DNA of 64,000 bases. Source: Sphingomonas sp. Leaf67. Its GTDB lineage: Bacteria; Pseudomonadota; Alphaproteobacteria; Sphingomonadales; Sphingomonadaceae. The stretch covers positions 424,362-488,361 of the forward strand of contig NZ_LMLP01000021.1 in NCBI RefSeq assembly GCF_001421965.1. The letters run 5' to 3'. This document shows, one piece after another, positions 56,544-64,000 of the stretch; position 1 is the stretch's first letter, and each line of letters begins with the position of its first letter. A model generated the notes under the pieces. It worked only from the letters and a program-made list of their open reading frames with translations. It was not told the origin of the DNA and made no database searches. The position numbers and the translations under genes are program-made.

Positions 56544-57560
56544 CTACTGCTGATCCGGCAGGATCGGAGACACGGTAACCTCGCCCCGATCACCCGAACG
56601 ATAGCCAAGGCTCGCCCGCCCCTTCACCGGTCCGGCGACGTCGGCGACCAGATAGAGCGGCCGCCGCTTCGATTCGACGTATAGCCGCCCGAGATATTCG
56701 CCGATCATCCCCAGCACGAACATCTGCACCGCGCCGAGGAACACGACGACCAGCATCGTCGACGTCCACCCCTGCACCGCGCTGCCCGACAGCCAGCCGA
56801 TCGCGATATAGGCGAACAGCAACAGCGACAGCGCGGTCAGCACCAGCCCCAAATGGCTGGCGAGGCGCAGCGGCGCGGTCGAAAAGCCGGTCACCGCGTC
56901 CAGCGCGAATCCGATCATCTTGCCCAGCGGATATTTGCTCTCGCCCGCCAGCCGTTCGTCGCGGTCATAGGGGAACGGCACCTGCCGGAACCCGACCCAC
57001 GCCACCATGCCGCGGATGAAGCGCGCCTGTTCGGGCAGGCTCAGAAACGCGTCGAGCGCCCGCCGCGTCATCAACCGGAAATCGCCGGTATCGAGCGGGA
57101 TCGGCGTATCGGTCACCCGGTCGAGCACGCGGTAGAAGGCGGCGGCGGTCAGTTTCTTGAAGAAGGTCTCGCCCTCGCGCTTGCGCCGCACCGCATAGAC
57201 CACGTCTGCGCCCTCGGCCGCCATCGTTTCCAGCATCGGCCCGAGCAATTCGGGCGGGTCCTGCAGATCGGCATCGATGATGAGGATGCGTTCGCCCGCG
57301 CACAGGTCGAGCCCGGCGGTCAGCGCCAGCTGATGTCCGTGGTTGCGCGACAGGTTGATCGCGACCAGCCGCGGATCGGCCGCCGCCAGCCGTTCCATCA
57401 CTGGCCAGCTTTGGTCGCGCGACCCGTCATTGACCAGGACGATCTCGTGATCGTCGCCGACAACCGCTTGCGCCGCCGCCGAAATGCGGGCGTGCAGCGT
57501 GTCGAGACAGGCGGCCTCGTTATAGCAGGGGACGACGACGGAGAGCGCGGGACGGATCAT
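56544..57560 (-). CDS. GtrB/ArnC-like polyprenyl-phosphate glycosyltransferase
   Basis: 338 residues. GT2 N-terminus SVVVPCYNEAACLDTLHARI and VLVNDGSRDQSW, metal motif DADLQDPPEL, GDFRLMTRRALDAF, and YDRDERLAGESKYPLGKM. Two C-terminal membrane helices (~240-262 and 275-297). It loads undecaprenyl phosphate with a sugar (as GtrB or ArnC do) at the inner membrane. The sugar is unknown. ATG 57560 starts the conserved domain. Confidence 0.88.
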   Translation of the reverse strand: MIRPALSVVVPCYNEAACLDTLHARISAAAQAVVGDDHEIVLVNDGSRDQSWPVMERLAAADPRLVAINLSRNHGHQLALTAGLDLCAGERILIIDADLQDPPELLGPMLETMAAEGADVVYAVRRKREGETFFKKLTAAAFYRVLDRVTDTPIPLDTGDFRLMTRRALDAFLSLPEQARFIRGMVAWVGFRQVPFPYDRDERLAGESKYPLGKMIGFALDAVTGFSTAPLRLASHLGLVLTALSLLLFAYIAIGWLSGSAVQGWTSTMLVVVFLGAVQMFVLGMIGEYLGRLYVESKRRPLYLVADVAGPVKGRASLGYRSGDRGEVTVSPILPDQQ

Positions 57561-57655
57561 GGACGGCTGCGTTACTCCATGCGACGCGGTTGGAAAAGCC
57601 GGATGGCGATGTCGCCCGATCCCGGTTAGGATCAGGCGTCGCTGGAGGAATGCCG

Positions 57656-57997
57656 ATGCGCGTGTTGCTGTCGTTGCTGTTGCTCGCCGCCGCCCCGCCG
57701 GCCGTGGCGCAAATCTGGGACGGAGGGCGCTCCGCGGTGCGCGACGTACCGCCACCGGCAACGTCGTTGGTCGCAAGCGATCTGGACGATATCAACCGGT
57801 CGATCCGCGACGGGCGGCGGCGTGGTGACCTGACCCGGGCCGAGGCCCGGGCGCTCATGATCCAGAGCGCGGTCATCGAGCGGCTGAATCGTCAGTATCG
57901 ACAGGGCGGACCGATCGCGATGAATGCGCCCGCGCTCGCCGACCGTACGCTGGCGCTGCGCGGCGAGGTGGCAGCGGCACGCGCCCGTCCGAAATGA
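57656..57997 (+). CDS. Small secreted protein of unknown function
   Basis: 113 residues from ATG 57656. Signal peptide MRVLLSLLLLAAAPPAVAQI, a short linker, then a helical region DDINRSIRDGRRRGDLTRAE and RLNRQYRQGG. GGAGG lies about 7 bases before ATG 57656; ATG 57650 is less likely. No family recognised. Divergent from the GtrB-like gene. Confidence 0.65.
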   Translation: MRVLLSLLLLAAAPPAVAQIWDGGRSAVRDVPPPATSLVASDLDDINRSIRDGRRRGDLTRAEARALMIQSAVIERLNRQYRQGGPIAMNAPALADRTLALRGEVAAARARPK

Positions 57998-58059
57998 GCT
58001 GGGTTGCAATGTAGGACTTCGCTTGCCAGCCCGATCGCGCAAATGGCGGAGCGGAAGCG

Positions 58060-58722
58060 ATGATCGAGGCGAGCGTAGGCGAGGACGGCACCAACCGTGC
58101 GGACGATGTGCGCGCCGTCCAGTGGCTGTTGCTGCGGATCGGTATCGATCCCGGCGCGGTCGACGGCCTCGCCGGACCGCGCCTGATCGCCGCGATCCGC
58201 ACCGCGCAGGTCCGGTTCGACATGGAAGCCGATGGCCGGATCGACCCCGGCGGGCGGACCATCGCCCGCCTGACCGGCGCGCGCGCGACATGGGACGGCG
58301 ACAGCCGCAACTGGCCGCAGGAGCGCAAGCTTGCCAGCCTCCATCCCCGCTTCCGAGGCCACATCGTCCGCGTCATCGACACGCTGCGGCGCGACGGCCT
58401 GCGCCCGACGATCGTCTATGGCTGGCGATCGGTCGCCGTCCAGCGGCGGTTGCTGCGCGAGGGGGTGACGCAGGTCGGCTTCGGTTTCCACAATGCGCAG
58501 ACCCCCGACGGCCTGCCCGCCGCATGGGCCGCCGATCTGGTCGACGACCGCTGGTACTGGACCGAACCCGAATGCCATGTCTTCTTCCGCGCGCTGGGCG
58601 CGGCGGGCAAGGCGGAGGGGCTGATCTGGGGCGGCGACTGGACGTTTCGCGACTGGGCGCACCTGCAGGGCCGGCGCAATGCCGAACTGGCGAGCGTCCG
58701 GCGCGAGAGCGGGCTGACGTAA
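58060..58722 (+). CDS. Peptidoglycan-binding, M15-like peptidase
   Basis: 220 residues, no signal peptide. Residues ~10-75 look like a peptidoglycan-binding domain (VQWLLLRIGIDPGAVDGLAG). The C-terminal half resembles M15C endolysin-type peptidases: GWRSVAVQRRLLREGV, the zinc ligands GFHN and DLVDD, and WGGDWTFRDWAHLQ with the last His. It probably cleaves cell-wall peptides. Such domain pairs are common in phage endolysins; no other phage genes are near. Confidence 0.8.
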   Translation: MIEASVGEDGTNRADDVRAVQWLLLRIGIDPGAVDGLAGPRLIAAIRTAQVRFDMEADGRIDPGGRTIARLTGARATWDGDSRNWPQERKLASLHPRFRGHIVRVIDTLRRDGLRPTIVYGWRSVAVQRRLLREGVTQVGFGFHNAQTPDGLPAAWAADLVDDRWYWTEPECHVFFRALGAAGKAEGLIWGGDWTFRDWAHLQGRRNAELASVRRESGLT

Positions 58723-58765
58723 AGCGTTACCGATTCTTCATCTCTGCGACGTAGCGTTCCCGGCC

Positions 58766-60193
58766 ATGTCGTCCTCCGCCCTGCCCCTGCCGATGTCGGC
58801 GCGTGCCGTACCCGGCGCGACGGCGCTGCGCTGTTTTTTGCTGGTCGCGGCCATGGTCGCGGGTGGGGCGCTGATCGGGCTGCTGACCCGCCACGCCTTT
58901 TCGGTCGCCTTCTGGCCCGCCAACGCGATCCTGGTCGGGTTGATGCTGCGTATGCCGCGCCTGTTCCGGCCGTCGGGCTGGGCGGGAGCCTTCATGGGAT
59001 TCGTCGCCACCGACCTGTTGTTCGACCGCAATATCGCCCTGTCCGCGTTCTTCGCGCTCGCCAATACCGCCGGGACCTTCGCGGCGACGGTGGCGCTGCG
59101 ACGGCTCGATCCCGCCGACCTGCGACTGGAGCGCGTCCATTCGGTGCTGCGCATCCTCGCCGGACTGATCCCGGCCTGCTTCGTCGCGGCGCTGATCGGT
59201 GCGGTGCTGGTCGTGGTCGAATTCGGCGGCTCCGCCAGCCAGACGCTGATGACATGGCCGGCGAGCGAACTGGTCAATTATCTGGTCGTGCTGCCGGTCC
59301 TGCTGACGCTGCGCCACCCCGATGCCCAGCCACCGCGAATCGCCGAACCCCCGATCTGGCCGGCGGTCGCGCTGGCATTGTCGTGCGTCGCGGCGGTGCA
59401 ATTCGACGGGCCGGGCAGCATCATGTTCCCGATGCCCGCGCTGCTGCTGTGTGCGCTCACCTATCCGGTCGCGATCACCGCGGTGCTGACCATGCTGCTC
59501 GGTACCGGCTGCCTCATCACCATCGGCCTCGGCATCGTCGAGATCGGGCAGGACATGGCGATCCCCCGGCTGGTGCTGTCGGTGCGGATCGCGGTCGCCT
59601 TCCTCGTCCTCGTGCCGCTGACGATCAGCAGCGCGATGGCGGTGCAGGACGCGCTGCTGCGCCAGCTGCGCGACGCCGCCGATCACGACGGGCTGACCGG
59701 CCTGCTCAACCGCCGCGCGTTCGAACAGCAATTACAGCAACGGCTAAGGCTGAACCAGCTGCCGGGCCACGGCCTTGCGCTGCTGTGGCTCGACCTCGAC
59801 CATTTCAAGGCCATCAACGACCGTCACGGCCATCCGGCGGGCGATGCGGTGCTGTGCGCTGCCGCCGCTACCCTGCGCAATGCCTGCGGCGTGAACGATC
59901 TGTGCGGGCGGCTGGGCGGGGAGGAATTCGCACTCCTCCTGTCCGCAACCGATCGCGCCGCCGCGCAGGATGCCGCCGAACGACTGCGTTCCGCGATCGT
60001 GGCGCAGCGCGTCGACTGGCACGGCACCGCGATCCACGCAACTGCCAGCATCGGTGCCTGTTACCTGACCCGCACGCCTACCGACGCGGCGCCGTTGCTC
60101 CGCTGTCTCGACGAAGCGATGTACCGCGCGAAACGCAGCGGGCGGAACCGCGTCGAATGGCTCGACGGGCCCGATCTGGCGCACGCGGCGTAA
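58766..60193 (+). CDS. MASE1-type membrane diguanylate cyclase
   Basis: 475 residues. About 8 membrane helices at ~20-295 form a MASE1-like sensor. The GGDEF domain (~300-465) has the active signature GGEEF at 384-388, plus DHDGLTGLLNRRAF and LDLDHFKAINDRHGH. The inhibitory site (RxxD, five residues before GGEEF) reads GVND, so product inhibition may be absent. It makes c-di-GMP, opposing the EAL enzyme encoded at 36014-37378. Confidence 0.9.
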   Translation: MSSSALPLPMSARAVPGATALRCFLLVAAMVAGGALIGLLTRHAFSVAFWPANAILVGLMLRMPRLFRPSGWAGAFMGFVATDLLFDRNIALSAFFALANTAGTFAATVALRRLDPADLRLERVHSVLRILAGLIPACFVAALIGAVLVVVEFGGSASQTLMTWPASELVNYLVVLPVLLTLRHPDAQPPRIAEPPIWPAVALALSCVAAVQFDGPGSIMFPMPALLLCALTYPVAITAVLTMLLGTGCLITIGLGIVEIGQDMAIPRLVLSVRIAVAFLVLVPLTISSAMAVQDALLRQLRDAADHDGLTGLLNRRAFEQQLQQRLRLNQLPGHGLALLWLDLDHFKAINDRHGHPAGDAVLCAAAATLRNACGVNDLCGRLGGEEFALLLSATDRAAAQDAAERLRSAIVAQRVDWHGTAIHATASIGACYLTRTPTDAAPLLRCLDEAMYRAKRSGRNRVEWLDGPDLAHAA

Positions 60194-60237
60194 GAATCTG
60201 TTTGGAAGCTCGCGCGAGAGCTAGCTTCGGGGCGGCA

Positions 60238-60309
60238 CCGGCCCGCTCTCCCACCCCACCACCCATGCAATTATACTGACTTGGGTGGTGGGGTGGGGGA
60301 GCGGGCCGG
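60238..60309. repeat. 28-bp-arm perfect hairpin
   Basis: Arms 60238-60265 (CCGGCCCGCTC... to CACCCA) and 60282-60309 (TGGGTG... to GGGCCGG) are complementary nearly throughout, with a 16-base AT-rich loop. It lies between the convergent cyclase and queG genes and is of a different sequence from the other repeat families. Confidence 0.8.
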
Positions 60310-60315
60310 TACCGC

Positions 60316-60337
60316 AAAATGCGTCTCGACGCATTTT
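60316..60337. terminator. Small terminator hairpin ahead of the queG stop
   Basis: AAAATGCGT, CTCG, ACGCATTTT: a 9-bp perfect stem with A/T ends, readable from both strands. It ends at the queG stop. Confidence 0.65.
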
Positions 60338-61395
60338 CAAACGGAGTCGAGCCGCGCCAACGCCCATTCCGCCGCATCGCGCACCACCGCATCGGCATCG
60401 GCACAGGCCGCCCGCACCGGTTCGATCAGCGCGCGGTCGCCGCTATTCCCCGCCGCGATCAGCGCGTTGCGCACCATCCGGTTGCGCCCGATCCGCTTGA
60501 TCGGCGACCCGCGAAACACCTCGCGAAACCCGGCATCGTCCAGCGCGATCAGGTCGGCCAGCCGGGGCGCGGCGAACTCCGCCCGTCCGGCAAAGGCGCG
60601 GTTGGCGGCGGCGGCATCGGCGAACTTGTTCCACGGGCACACCGCCAGACAATCGTCGCAGCCATAGATGCGGTTGCCCACGCCCGCGCGAAGCTCGACC
60701 GGGATCGGTCCGGCATGTTCGATCGTCAGATACGAGATGCAGCGCCGCGCATCCAATCGGTACGGCGCGGGAAACGCATCGGTCGGGCAGGCCCGCTGAC
60801 ACGCGTCGCACGATCCGCACCGGTCGCGCGCCGCGACATCGGGGGCCAGGTCGAGCGTGGTATAGATCGCGCCGAGGAACAGCCAGCTGCCATGGTCGCG
60901 GCTGACCAGATTGGTGTGCTTGCCCTGCCACCCCAGCCCCGCCGCTTCGGACAGCGGTTTCTCCATCACCGGCGCGGTATCGACGAAGACCTTCAGATCG
61001 CAGCCCGATTCCTGCGCCAGCCAGCGGCCGAGCGTCTTCAGCGCCTTCTTGACCACGTCATGATAATCGCTGCCCTGCGCATAGACCGAGATGCGCCCCC
61101 GATCCCCGACCTCGGCCAGCGCCAGCGGATTGACGGCGGGGGCATAGCTCATACCCAGCGCGATCACCGACCGCACCTCGCTCCACAGTGCGTCGGGCGA
61201 TCCGCGCTGTTCGGCGCGTTCCTCCATCCAGATCATCGACCCGTGCCGCCCCTCGTCCAGCCATTGGCGCAGGCGCTCGGCGGTGCGCGGCGCGGCATCG
61301 GCACGGGCGATGCCGCACGCGACGAAACCGCATTCGGCCGCTTTGGCACGAATACGCGCGACGATATCGCTCGGCTGGCCCTTGTCTCCGGTCAC
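60337..61395 (-). CDS. queG: Epoxyqueuosine reductase QueG
   Basis: 352 residues. Corrinoid-dependent QueG pattern: an N-terminal DUF1730-type part, then two 4Fe-4S motifs, [12 protein letters not shown] and [10 protein letters not shown], and a HEAT-like C-terminus ending in [12 protein letters not shown]. It reduces epoxyqueuosine to queuosine in tRNA. It needs cobalamin, which gives some context to the cobT gene in the window. Confidence 0.94.
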   Translation of the reverse strand: MTGDKGQPSDIVARIRAKAAECGFVACGIARADAAPRTAERLRQWLDEGRHGSMIWMEERAEQRGSPDALWSEVRSVIALGMSYAPAVNPLALAEVGDRGRISVYAQGSDYHDVVKKALKTLGRWLAQESGCDLKVFVDTAPVMEKPLSEAAGLGWQGKHTNLVSRDHGSWLFLGAIYTTLDLAPDVAARDRCGSCDACQRACPTDAFPAPYRLDARRCISYLTIEHAGPIPVELRAGVGNRIYGCDDCLAVCPWNKFADAAAANRAFAGRAEFAAPRLADLIALDDAGFREVFRGSPIKRIGRNRMVRNALIAAGNSGDRALIEPVRAACADADAVVRDAAEWALARLDSV

Positions 61396-61455
61396 CTCCC
61401 CCCGCTACCCTCTATCCGACGCGCGCTAAAGGGCGACGTTCAGGGGGGATCTCGT

Positions 61456-62376
61456 TTGCCGGACGGAAATTGGGCGCTGAGCGCGGACGGACTGGTCAAA
61501 CGCTTCGGCGACCGGCGGGTCGTCGACGGCATCGATCTGCATGTGCCCTACGGCGCGGTGTACGGCGTGCTCGGCCCCAATGGCGCGGGCAAGACGACGA
61601 CGCTGCGGATGCTGCTCGGCATCATCGAACCCGATGAAGGACATCGCACCCTGCTGGGTCGGGCCGCACCGCGCGATGCCTCCGATCAGGTCGGCTATCT
61701 GCCCGAGGAACGCGGCCTGTATCCCGGCATGAAAGCGCGCGAGGCGATCGCGTTCATGGGCGCGTTGCGCGGGCTCGACTGGTCGGTCGGGCGCAAGCGC
61801 GCTGCGGTGATGCTCGAACAGGCGGGCCTCGGTCACGCGATCGACAGCAAGATCCGCAAGCTGTCCAAAGGCATGGCGCAATTCGTGCAGCTGCTGGGAT
61901 CGGTCGTCCACCAACCCGAATTCCTCGTCCTCGACGAACCCTTTTCCGGGCTCGATCCGGTCAATCAGGAACGGCTGGAGGCGCTGATCCGGGCTGAGCG
62001 CGACCGGGGGGCGACGATCCTGTTCTCGACCCACGTCATGGCGCACGCCGAACGGCTGTGCGACCGGCTGTGCATCATCGCCGGCGGCAAGCGCCGGTTC
62101 GAAGGGACGGTCGACGATGCCCGCGCGATGTTGCCGATGAAGGCGCATTATGTGCCCCATCACCCCGCGCCCGGCATCGCCGCGCTGTTGCCGGACGATG
62201 CGCACGAAGAACGCGGCGGGTGGCGCTTCACCCTGCCGGCTGACGGGATCGAGGGGATATTGGTGCGGCTGATCGACGCGGGCTATGGCATAGCGGGGCT
62301 GTCGATCGAACGACCGGGGCTGCACGACGCCTTCGTCCGGATCGTCGGCGAAGCCGATGCGGAGCGGGCCGCATGA
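61456..62376 (+). CDS. ABC transporter ATP-binding protein (NatA-like)
   Basis: 306 residues from TTG 61456. Walker A GPNGAGKTT, signature-like LSKGMAQFVQL (the LSGGQ is replaced by LSKGM, common in NatA/ABC-2 ATPases), and Walker B LVLDEPFSGLDP. C-terminal domain of ~70 residues as in ABC-2 ATPases. TTG is chosen because AGGGGGGA lies 6 bases upstream and no ATG fits. ATGA links it to the permease. The substrate is unknown. Confidence 0.9.
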   Translation: MPDGNWALSADGLVKRFGDRRVVDGIDLHVPYGAVYGVLGPNGAGKTTTLRMLLGIIEPDEGHRTLLGRAAPRDASDQVGYLPEERGLYPGMKAREAIAFMGALRGLDWSVGRKRAAVMLEQAGLGHAIDSKIRKLSKGMAQFVQLLGSVVHQPEFLVLDEPFSGLDPVNQERLEALIRAERDRGATILFSTHVMAHAERLCDRLCIIAGGKRRFEGTVDDARAMLPMKAHYVPHHPAPGIAALLPDDAHEERGGWRFTLPADGIEGILVRLIDAGYGIAGLSIERPGLHDAFVRIVGEADAERAA

Positions 62377-63590
62377 GCCGGCTGATCCGTCAGACGCTGA
62401 CCATCGCCCGCCGCGACTTTATCGCCACGGTGATGACGCCGATGTTCCTCGTCTTCCTGCTCGCCCCGCTGCTGTTCGGCAGTTTCGGCGCGATCGGCGG
62501 CATCGGCGCGGCAACGGTGGGCAAGAGCGCGGAGGACAAGGTTCGCATCTACGCCATCGCCACGCCTGCCGACGCCCGGCGACTGCGCGCCGCCGACGCG
62601 CTGATCCGCCCCGGCATCCCGCGCGAGAGCGGCCCGCCTGCGCTGGCGATCGTCGCGCCGGACGCCAACCCGGCGGTTCAGGCCCGCGCGCTGCTGTCCG
62701 ATCCCGATGTCGACGTGCCGGCCGTATTGTACGGCCCGCTCGACCGGCCGCAGCTGATCCATGCCAGCCTGGTTTCGACGACCGCCCCCTATCTGGCGGG
62801 GCTGGCCGAACAGGCGGTGCGCGATCGACGCGCCAACCTCGGCGATGCGCGTCTGTCGACGCCGGTATTCACCCGGATCGAGCGCGACAGCACGTCGCTC
62901 GGCGGCAAGAAAGCCGCCGGATTCTTCGCGGTCGTGACCCTGTTCGTCGTCACGCTGATGCTGGCCGGACAGGCGGTCGGCACCATGGCAGAGGAGCGAT
63001 CGAACAAGGTGATCGAGGTGCTGGCCGCCGCCGTCCCGCTCGAATCGGTGTTCCTCGGCAAGCTGCTCGGCATGTTCGGCGTGGCGGTGCTGTTCCTCGC
63101 CTTCTGGGCCGCCGTCGGCGCCAATATCGGCAGGTTGCTGCCCCCCCAGCTGGTCGCCGGCTTGACCGACATCGCCCCCGCCATCGGTTTTCCGGGCTTC
63201 CTGCTGCTCTACATCCTGTATTTCGCCATGGCCTATATGCTGCTCGGCTCGGTGTTCCTGACCGTCGGCGCGCAGGCATCGACCCCGCGCGAAATCCAGA
63301 TGCTGACGCTGCCGATCACGATCTTTCAGATGGCGATGTTCGGCTTCGCATTCGCCGCGATCAGTCGGCCGGGCAGCTGGATCGCGCTCGCCGCCGAAGT
63401 CTTCCCGTTCAGCAGCCCCTTCGCCATGGCCGCCCGCGCCGCGACCAGCGGCGAATGGTGGCCGCACATCGCCGCGCTGGCGTGGCAATTGCTGTGGGTG
63501 GCGATCACGATCGTGATCGGCGCGCGACTGTTCCGGCGCGGCGTGCTGCAATCGGCAGGGCCGAAGTTCCGATGGTTCAAGCGGGGGTAG
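62373..63590 (+). CDS. ABC-2 type permease (NatB-like)
   Basis: 405 residues. One membrane helix near residues 20-40, a large extracytoplasmic loop (~60-190), then five helices from ~190. VGTMAEERSNKVIEVLAAAV, SVFLGKLLGMFG and SPFAMAARAAT are NatB blocks. Together with the ATPase it forms an exporter, perhaps of sodium or lipids; the substrate is inferred only by family. Confidence 0.88.
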   Translation: MSRLIRQTLTIARRDFIATVMTPMFLVFLLAPLLFGSFGAIGGIGAATVGKSAEDKVRIYAIATPADARRLRAADALIRPGIPRESGPPALAIVAPDANPAVQARALLSDPDVDVPAVLYGPLDRPQLIHASLVSTTAPYLAGLAEQAVRDRRANLGDARLSTPVFTRIERDSTSLGGKKAAGFFAVVTLFVVTLMLAGQAVGTMAEERSNKVIEVLAAAVPLESVFLGKLLGMFGVAVLFLAFWAAVGANIGRLLPPQLVAGLTDIAPAIGFPGFLLLYILYFAMAYMLLGSVFLTVGAQASTPREIQMLTLPITIFQMAMFGFAFAAISRPGSWIALAAEVFPFSSPFAMAARAATSGEWWPHIAALAWQLLWVAITIVIGARLFRRGVLQSAGPKFRWFKRG

Positions 63591-63762
63591 TGGACGGCCG
63601 GTGACGCCCGCCAGCATTCATGTATCGGATTGACGCATTCAGCGGGTATCCGGAACGTCCGCATTCTGAGGTGATGCATTACCTGTGTTTTGCGTCGCTA
63701 ACTTGGAAAATTGGTAAGAAGCGGCCGTGGCCGTGCCGGCCCGAACACGTCATATCTGCCTC

Positions 63763-64000
63763 ATGATCAATACCCGCAATGGCGCTGCTCGGCTACTCGG
63801 CTTCATCCCCGATCAGACGTTGCCATCTGCATCCCTCTGCGAACTGACAGGCGACACAGCAAAGACAAGCGTAGGTGTTTTCTCCTCCGGATTAGAGCGC
63901 CGGGTAGCTGATGCGTGGCTTCAACCGGCAGCCGATCTTACTTGTGCTCAATGTCGTATGCTGGTTGGCCAACGCTTGGGATTGCGATGGCTGGCCCGCC
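63763..64000 (+). CDS. Partial protein of unknown function, cut by the window end
   Basis: An open frame of 79 codons starts at ATG 63763 and runs off the right edge. It reads MINTRNGAARLLGF at the start and later AWLQPAADLTCAQCRMLVGQ, with a CxxC pair. GTG at 63727 or 63733 are alternative starts; an in-frame stop lies at 63715. Codon use differs from the neighbours (TTA, GTA, ACA and ACT occur) and the region from about 63600 is less GC-rich. No family recognised. The 172 bases before it hold no gene that I can see. Confidence 0.5.
   Translation, partial: MINTRNGAARLLGFIPDQTLPSASLCELTGDTAKTSVGVFSSGLERRVADAWLQPAADLTCAQCRMLVGQRLGLRWLAR

Noticed and set aside
63711..63911. A 66-codon ORF at the right end
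   Set aside because: It overlaps the longer frame from 63763 that stays open to the edge, and has no ribosome site or motif.

Overview
The window is GC-rich alphaproteobacterial chromosome, most likely from a Sphingomonas or close relative. The base composition, the codon bias, the DnaA/S20/Fpg next to UbiE/UbiB/CoaBC/dUTPase block, the divergent SecB and Tim44-like/MltA/Smr arrangement, a class I PHA synthase with phasin, and a CC_3452-type small protein all fit that group. Species cannot be fixed from the sequence alone. Almost every gene looks intact. I see no insertion sequence, CRISPR array, rRNA or tRNA.

Layout. 1-9.8 kb is the end of an exopolysaccharide (EPS) locus. It holds the 3' end of a GumK-like glucuronosyltransferase, then a translationally coupled ATPase, a Wzz/GumC-like co-polymerase and a CpsD-like protein with a ruined P-loop. 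On the other strand are a GT2 glycosyltransferase, a GH5 cellulase fused to RTX repeats, and a WecG/TagA/CpsF (GumM-like) glycosyltransferase. A small J-domain membrane protein and a two-repeat probable surface protein follow. 10-18 kb carries envelope and housekeeping genes: smr, mltA, Tim44-like, secB, murJ, trpS, pgm. 18-28.5 kb is the dnaA-rpsT-mutM block facing a tightly overlapping ubiE-ubiB-(membrane protein)-coaBC-(lipoprotein hydrolase)-dut-(secreted protein)-thiF-like-dsrE-like operon.

28.5-37.4 kb holds galU, a PPP phosphatase, a small secreted protein, an M48/PDZ peptidase, an FKBP isomerase, rpsU, and a signalling run (EAL phosphodiesterase, TPR hybrid histidine kinase, response regulator). 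37.4-42.5 kb is sulfate activation (cysD, cysN/C fusion, cysQ), preceded by a 19-codon leader ORF with its own terminator and a CtrA-like site, then a zinc efflux pump. 42.5-51 kb has a periplasmic aldose epimerase, murA, clpS, phasin, phaC, alaC and small membrane proteins. 51-64 kb has an HxlR regulator, the bifunctional (p)ppGpp enzyme, an orphan cobT with an RHH gene, a GtrB-like glycosyltransferase, an M15-like peptidase, a MASE1-GGDEF cyclase, queG, a NatAB-like ABC exporter, and the start of an atypical gene cut by the window edge.

How the parts connect. Pgm and GalU supply UDP-glucose for the EPS genes. The EAL and GGDEF proteins, and a possible GspE-N domain on the CpsD-like protein, point to c-di-GMP control of surface polysaccharide. 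Short GC-rich palindromic repeats of several families sit in many intergenic gaps.

All functional calls come from reading translated sequence and recognising motifs. No database search was run.
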